Shown: positions 62,706-64,000 of the stretch, piece by piece
Position numbering within the stretch: position 1 is the stretch's first letter
Layout of the letters: each line of letters begins with the position of its first letter
Assembly (NCBI GenBank): GCA_054601695.1
Contig: BAAHQB010000012.1
Location: 1,054,001 to 1,118,000, forward strand
DNA: 64,000 nucleotides
Source of the DNA: Amorphochlora amoebiformis
Taxonomy: Eukaryota > Cercozoa > Chlorarachniophyceae
Direction: 5' to 3'
Program-made: the position numbers and the translations under genes
Notes under the pieces: generated by a model
What the model saw: only the letters and a program-made list of their open reading frames with translations
What the model was told of the DNA's origin: nothing
Database searches by the model: none

Positions 62706-63742
62706 CATTCACGTCACGTCAACATTACTCACATATGATAATGCCACGACGTTTGACACACTGCAGCTGAGTAGAGTGATAATCATCCGGGTATGTTATC
62801 TCGTGTACTACTACTGTACTAGCCCATACTAACTCAGTTTAGTACATTAACTAATCAACTTGAAATAATGACTCATACGTATATACGCTAGATACGTATA
62901 CGTATGACTCATACGTATATACGCTAGATACGTATACGTAGTATACGCCGTCCTATCGTGTACACGCAATTACGTACATATAATTTTGAAGTTTATACGT
63001 ACGCACATGATACGTACGCACATGATACGCACGCACATGATATGATACGTACGCACATGATACGTACGCACATACGTACGCACATGATACGTACGCACAT
63101 GATACGTACGCACATGATACGTACGCACATGATACGTACGCACATGATACGTACGCACATGATACGTACGTAACAAGATACGTACCTTTTTACATACTTA
63201 CGTAGGAAGGCTGCGTGACTCACGGTATAGCTACGTATAGCCTCATACGTACATCAAAGTACAGTCAGTACGTATGCGCAGTATACTGAGACTCGTACCG
63301 TCGTCGGACTACACGGCATTATACGTCGTTCATTATATTACAGCCTGTGAGTTTGCATACGCATACATCCTCGGTGCTGTTTGCAATGTTATGTACGAGC
63401 TGGAGTACTGCATGTACTGTATTATCTAGATTATAGTAACTACTTTTCTGCACATCGTGACGTTACACTGACGACGTAAATTATAACGTAAGTTTCATTC
63501 ACCGAACACAAGCCTCCTTATGTTGTATATATCAAGTATATGGGAAGATGTCATCAATATTATGAACAACACTACTATCTTGTACTAGTTGTAGTACAAT
63601 CTAGTATATAATAAGCATTATAATTCACTGACAATAGGACTCATAATCTATGCATACAAGTTAATAGTATCATCATGACAATGCATAAATCTAGTAGTAA
63701 ACGTGACATTTTTAATGCAAACATCATGATCAAGTTGCGTGA
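62706..63742. other. Tail-to-tail spacer before aspartyl protease gene
   Basis: Converging stop codons at 62705 and 63743. It contains a tandem pair of a roughly 36-bp CATACGTATATACGCTAGA unit (62871-62942), a 15-bp array (62996-63171), and abundant CTAG/TACG/GTAC steps, resembling the other tail-to-tail spacers. No gene was recognised. Confidence 0.7.
62996..63171. repeat. 15-bp tandem array (TACGTACGCACATGA)
   Basis: About eleven copies with minor variants. Being a multiple of 3, it is open in several frames (Met-Ile-Arg-Thr-His on the plus strand), but there is no evidence of coding. Confidence 0.93.
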
Positions 63743-63943
<201 letters not shown>

Positions 63944-64000
63944 TTACGACTGTATTCTATAAAACACACATGTAATATTAATGTTAGTAATAGAAACAAT

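Overview
The window is nuclear DNA from a eukaryote, most likely an alga with a secondary plastid. It has spliceosomal GT-AG introns, enormous (TA)n-rich introns, islands of degenerate TTAGGG/CCCTAA repeat, and small exons of ordinary base composition. Two genes encode plastid-type proteins (pyruvate dehydrogenase E2 and an F1-ATPase alpha-like protein). Both begin with a hydrophobic segment followed by a basic, Ser/Arg/Met-rich stretch, which looks like a bipartite presequence. Neither has a Phe at the presumed junction, so a chlorarachniophyte-like host is more likely than a heterokont, cryptophyte or haptophyte. That assignment is inference.

Almost all long open frames in the window are (TA)n translations (Tyr-Ile repeats) and are not genes. 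I rebuilt the real genes by chaining short exons with consistent reading phase and family similarity. From left to right: EIF2B2 (eIF2B beta, minus, runs off the left edge, 5' end at 3004); plastid E2 dihydrolipoamide acetyltransferase (plus, 3401-8973, 11 exons); a plastid-targeted F1 alpha-like ATPase (minus, 30786-10414, about 20 exons over 20 kb); an Rtt106/SSRP1-type histone chaperone (plus, 30919-39036, 18 exons); a WDR53 orthologue (minus, 48600-39472, 14 exons); an unrecognised protein gene (plus, 48771-62705, about 9 exons); and the last exon of a pepsin-family aspartyl protease (minus, 63850-63743, runs off the right edge). Genes strictly alternate minus/plus. There are therefore three head-to-head pairs with short shared promoters (396, 132 and 170 bp between start codons) and tail-to-tail gaps between the pairs.

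The last intron of the unrecognised gene (56592-62543) holds a 26-bp satellite that switches orientation in its middle, and a complete DIRS-type tyrosine-recombinase retrotransposon (57741-62302). The element has inverted terminal repeats, an internal complementary region, and gag-like, RT/RNase H and recombinase frames on the minus strand.

The most unusual signal is a set of degraded partial copies of exons ('exon echoes') lying in the intron just upstream of the true exon, some with internal deletions, seen at four exons of two genes. An additional exon-like segment of one gene recurs in an intron of its neighbour. Other notable points are an alpha-like ATPase apparently lacking the segment that carries the arginine-finger region, a 109-bp hairpin resembling a MITE, and palindromic-tetranucleotide-rich tail-to-tail spacers with their own tandem repeats.
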